A DNA stretch of 64,000 nucleotides from Geotrypetes seraphini (lineage: Eukaryota > Chordata > Amphibia > Gymnophiona > Dermophiidae). Each line of letters begins with the position of its first letter. Positions within the stretch are counted from its first letter, which is position 1. The notes under the pieces are model-generated. The model worked only from the letters and a program-made list of their open reading frames with translations. It did no database searches and was not told the DNA's origin. Both the position numbers and the translations under genes were made by a program. The DNA is taken from contig NC_047088.1 of NCBI RefSeq assembly GCF_902459505.1, positions 12,662,056-12,726,055 of the forward strand, read 5' to 3'. This document shows positions 63,251 through 64,000 of the stretch, one piece after another.

Positions 63251-63394
63251 GTGCGCATTGGAACTCTGAAGGAAGGAGGAGGGTCGCATTGAGACAGGAA
63301 GTGAGGAAGAGGCCGCACATTGGCACAGGAAAGGAGAGGCAGAACCCTGGTTCATAAGTACGAGGTTCTTAACTTGGGGATTGTCTGTACTGCC

Positions 63395-63500
63395 TTTTTG
63401 TAGTTATATAACCACACTCAAAGCAGATTCCATATGGGTATTTCAAACATTTTCTCTATCTGTCTTGGTGAGCTCACAATCTATCTAATGTCATTAGAAC
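63395..63500 (-). mobile_element. CORE-SINE tail fragment
   Basis: CATATGGGTATTTCAAACAT then CTCTATCTGTCTTGGTGAGC and TCACAATCTATCTAATG is the inverse of the SINE middle segment (compare 15960-16014). Only this segment is left. Confidence 0.5.
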
Positions 63501-64000
63501 CTTCAAAATAATCTATATATCTATACTTTATGTTCTTGTAACAGTTTTTCTTTTTTATAGTGTACATAAAATTGAAGCCTCACAATGATATGAGACTAGA
63601 AAGAGCATCTTGAAAGGAAACTAAATGTAAAAAAGAGCCTCTTTTATTTGAAGTTAATAATGGAACGCCTGTTTTGCTTTCAAAGTCTACAAAAGTTAAC
63701 CATGATGTGTTTTATGTCAGGGTCAGAGTAGATTAAAAAAAAGTTGGTTTTGCTGCAGAAACCAATTCCTTGGCAAACTCAAAACAATTTGAATGGTTTA
63801 GTTTGAGTGTAATTGCTTATCCAGCAGGTTTTTCATTAATCATCATATCCAACTAAAGTACTGTAGGGTTTCTAGTCTTCATGCTGAGTAATTCTAGCAA
63901 TGATCAACCCGAATAAGTACAGTATAACCCTGCTGCTCTCCTCATTCTATTCCTTTGCACTACTTGGGCTTTGACTTGATACTTGTAGAACAGGTAGAAA
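63501..64000. other. Unassigned intronic sequence
   Basis: AT-rich sequence, no recognised repeats or exons, running to the window edge. Confidence 0.35.

Larger units (their letters stand above)
60832..63387. mobile_element. TA-flanked DNA element with CAGGCAGTCTCCGGGTTAAG ends
   Basis: The left end CAGGCAGTCTCCGGGTTAAG and right end CTTAACTTGGGGATTGTCTG are inverted, flanked by TA (60830-60831 and 63388-63389), as in pogo/Tigger-type elements. The interior contains an L2-like LINE (60955-62195), a SINE end, a pyrimidine-rich region with a 50-bp array and a large inverted repeat (62965-63230). No transposase. The pyrimidine-rich interior is shared with 1130-1790. Confidence 0.75.
57394..64000 (+). 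other. Presumed intron 1 of the MTMR-like gene
   Basis: From the GT at 57394 to the end of the window no further host exon is recognisable. The region contains a Penelope-like fold-back, MITEs, a mariner and a TA-flanked element with an L2 piece. It is an intron only if the exon call is correct. Confidence 0.45.

Overview
The window looks like a gene-poor stretch of a large, transposon-rich vertebrate genome. CR1, L2-like and L1 LINEs, tRNA-derived CORE-SINEs, hAT, mariner and pogo/Tigger-type DNA transposons and Penelope-like ends lie side by side and inside one another. I infer a tetrapod, most likely an amphibian such as a caecilian; the species cannot be fixed from this sequence. I recognise no LTR retrovirus, RNA gene, CRISPR array or bacterial-type operon.

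Two host loci are supported. A two-exon Shisa-family gene lies on the minus strand (exon 1 53439-53751, exon 2 50682-51202, phase-1 splice on both sides of a 2.2 kb intron). About 3.6 kb away and divergently oriented, a CpG island (about 56990-57560) holds a short first coding exon reading MEHISTPK followed by a GT donor (57370-57393). This matches the start of the myotubularin-related MTMR6/7/8 group, and the rest of the window would then be its first intron.

Layout: 1-1790, a four-copy 192-bp CpG-rich tandem repeat and a pyrimidine-rich block. 1.9-6 kb, a CORE-SINE, a palindromic element with 9-bp duplications, an L2-like fragment and a 1.8 kb non-autonomous hAT. 6.6-7.8 kb, apparently single-copy DNA. 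8-20 kb, CR1/L2 tails, SINEs, MITEs, a pogo-type MITE and hAT MITEs. 20.6-26.8 kb, a three-layer nest: a 1.5 kb hAT MITE inside a 5 kb hAT with a nearly whole transposase, inside an older 1.1 kb DNA element. 27-28.7 kb, a CR1 end and ten 105-bp tandem units. 30-36.8 kb, mutually inserted L2, CR1 and old L1 pieces, including a CR1 with an inverted 5' end. 36.8-42.9 kb, an apparently complete L1 with ORF1 and ORF2 both open. 43-50 kb, MITEs, further palindromic copies and CR1 tails. 50.5-53.8 kb, the Shisa-like gene. 54-57 kb, more MITEs and a Penelope-like end. 57-64 kb, the CpG island and an intron carrying a Penelope-like foldback, a mariner and a TA-flanked element with an L2 piece inside.

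The most interesting patterns are the family of GC-rich palindromic elements with 9-10 bp duplications, four hammerhead-ribozyme-like motifs at Penelope-like sites, a pair of hAT elements that share an interior but differ at their termini, the intact L1, and the divergent Shisa/MTMR-like pair.
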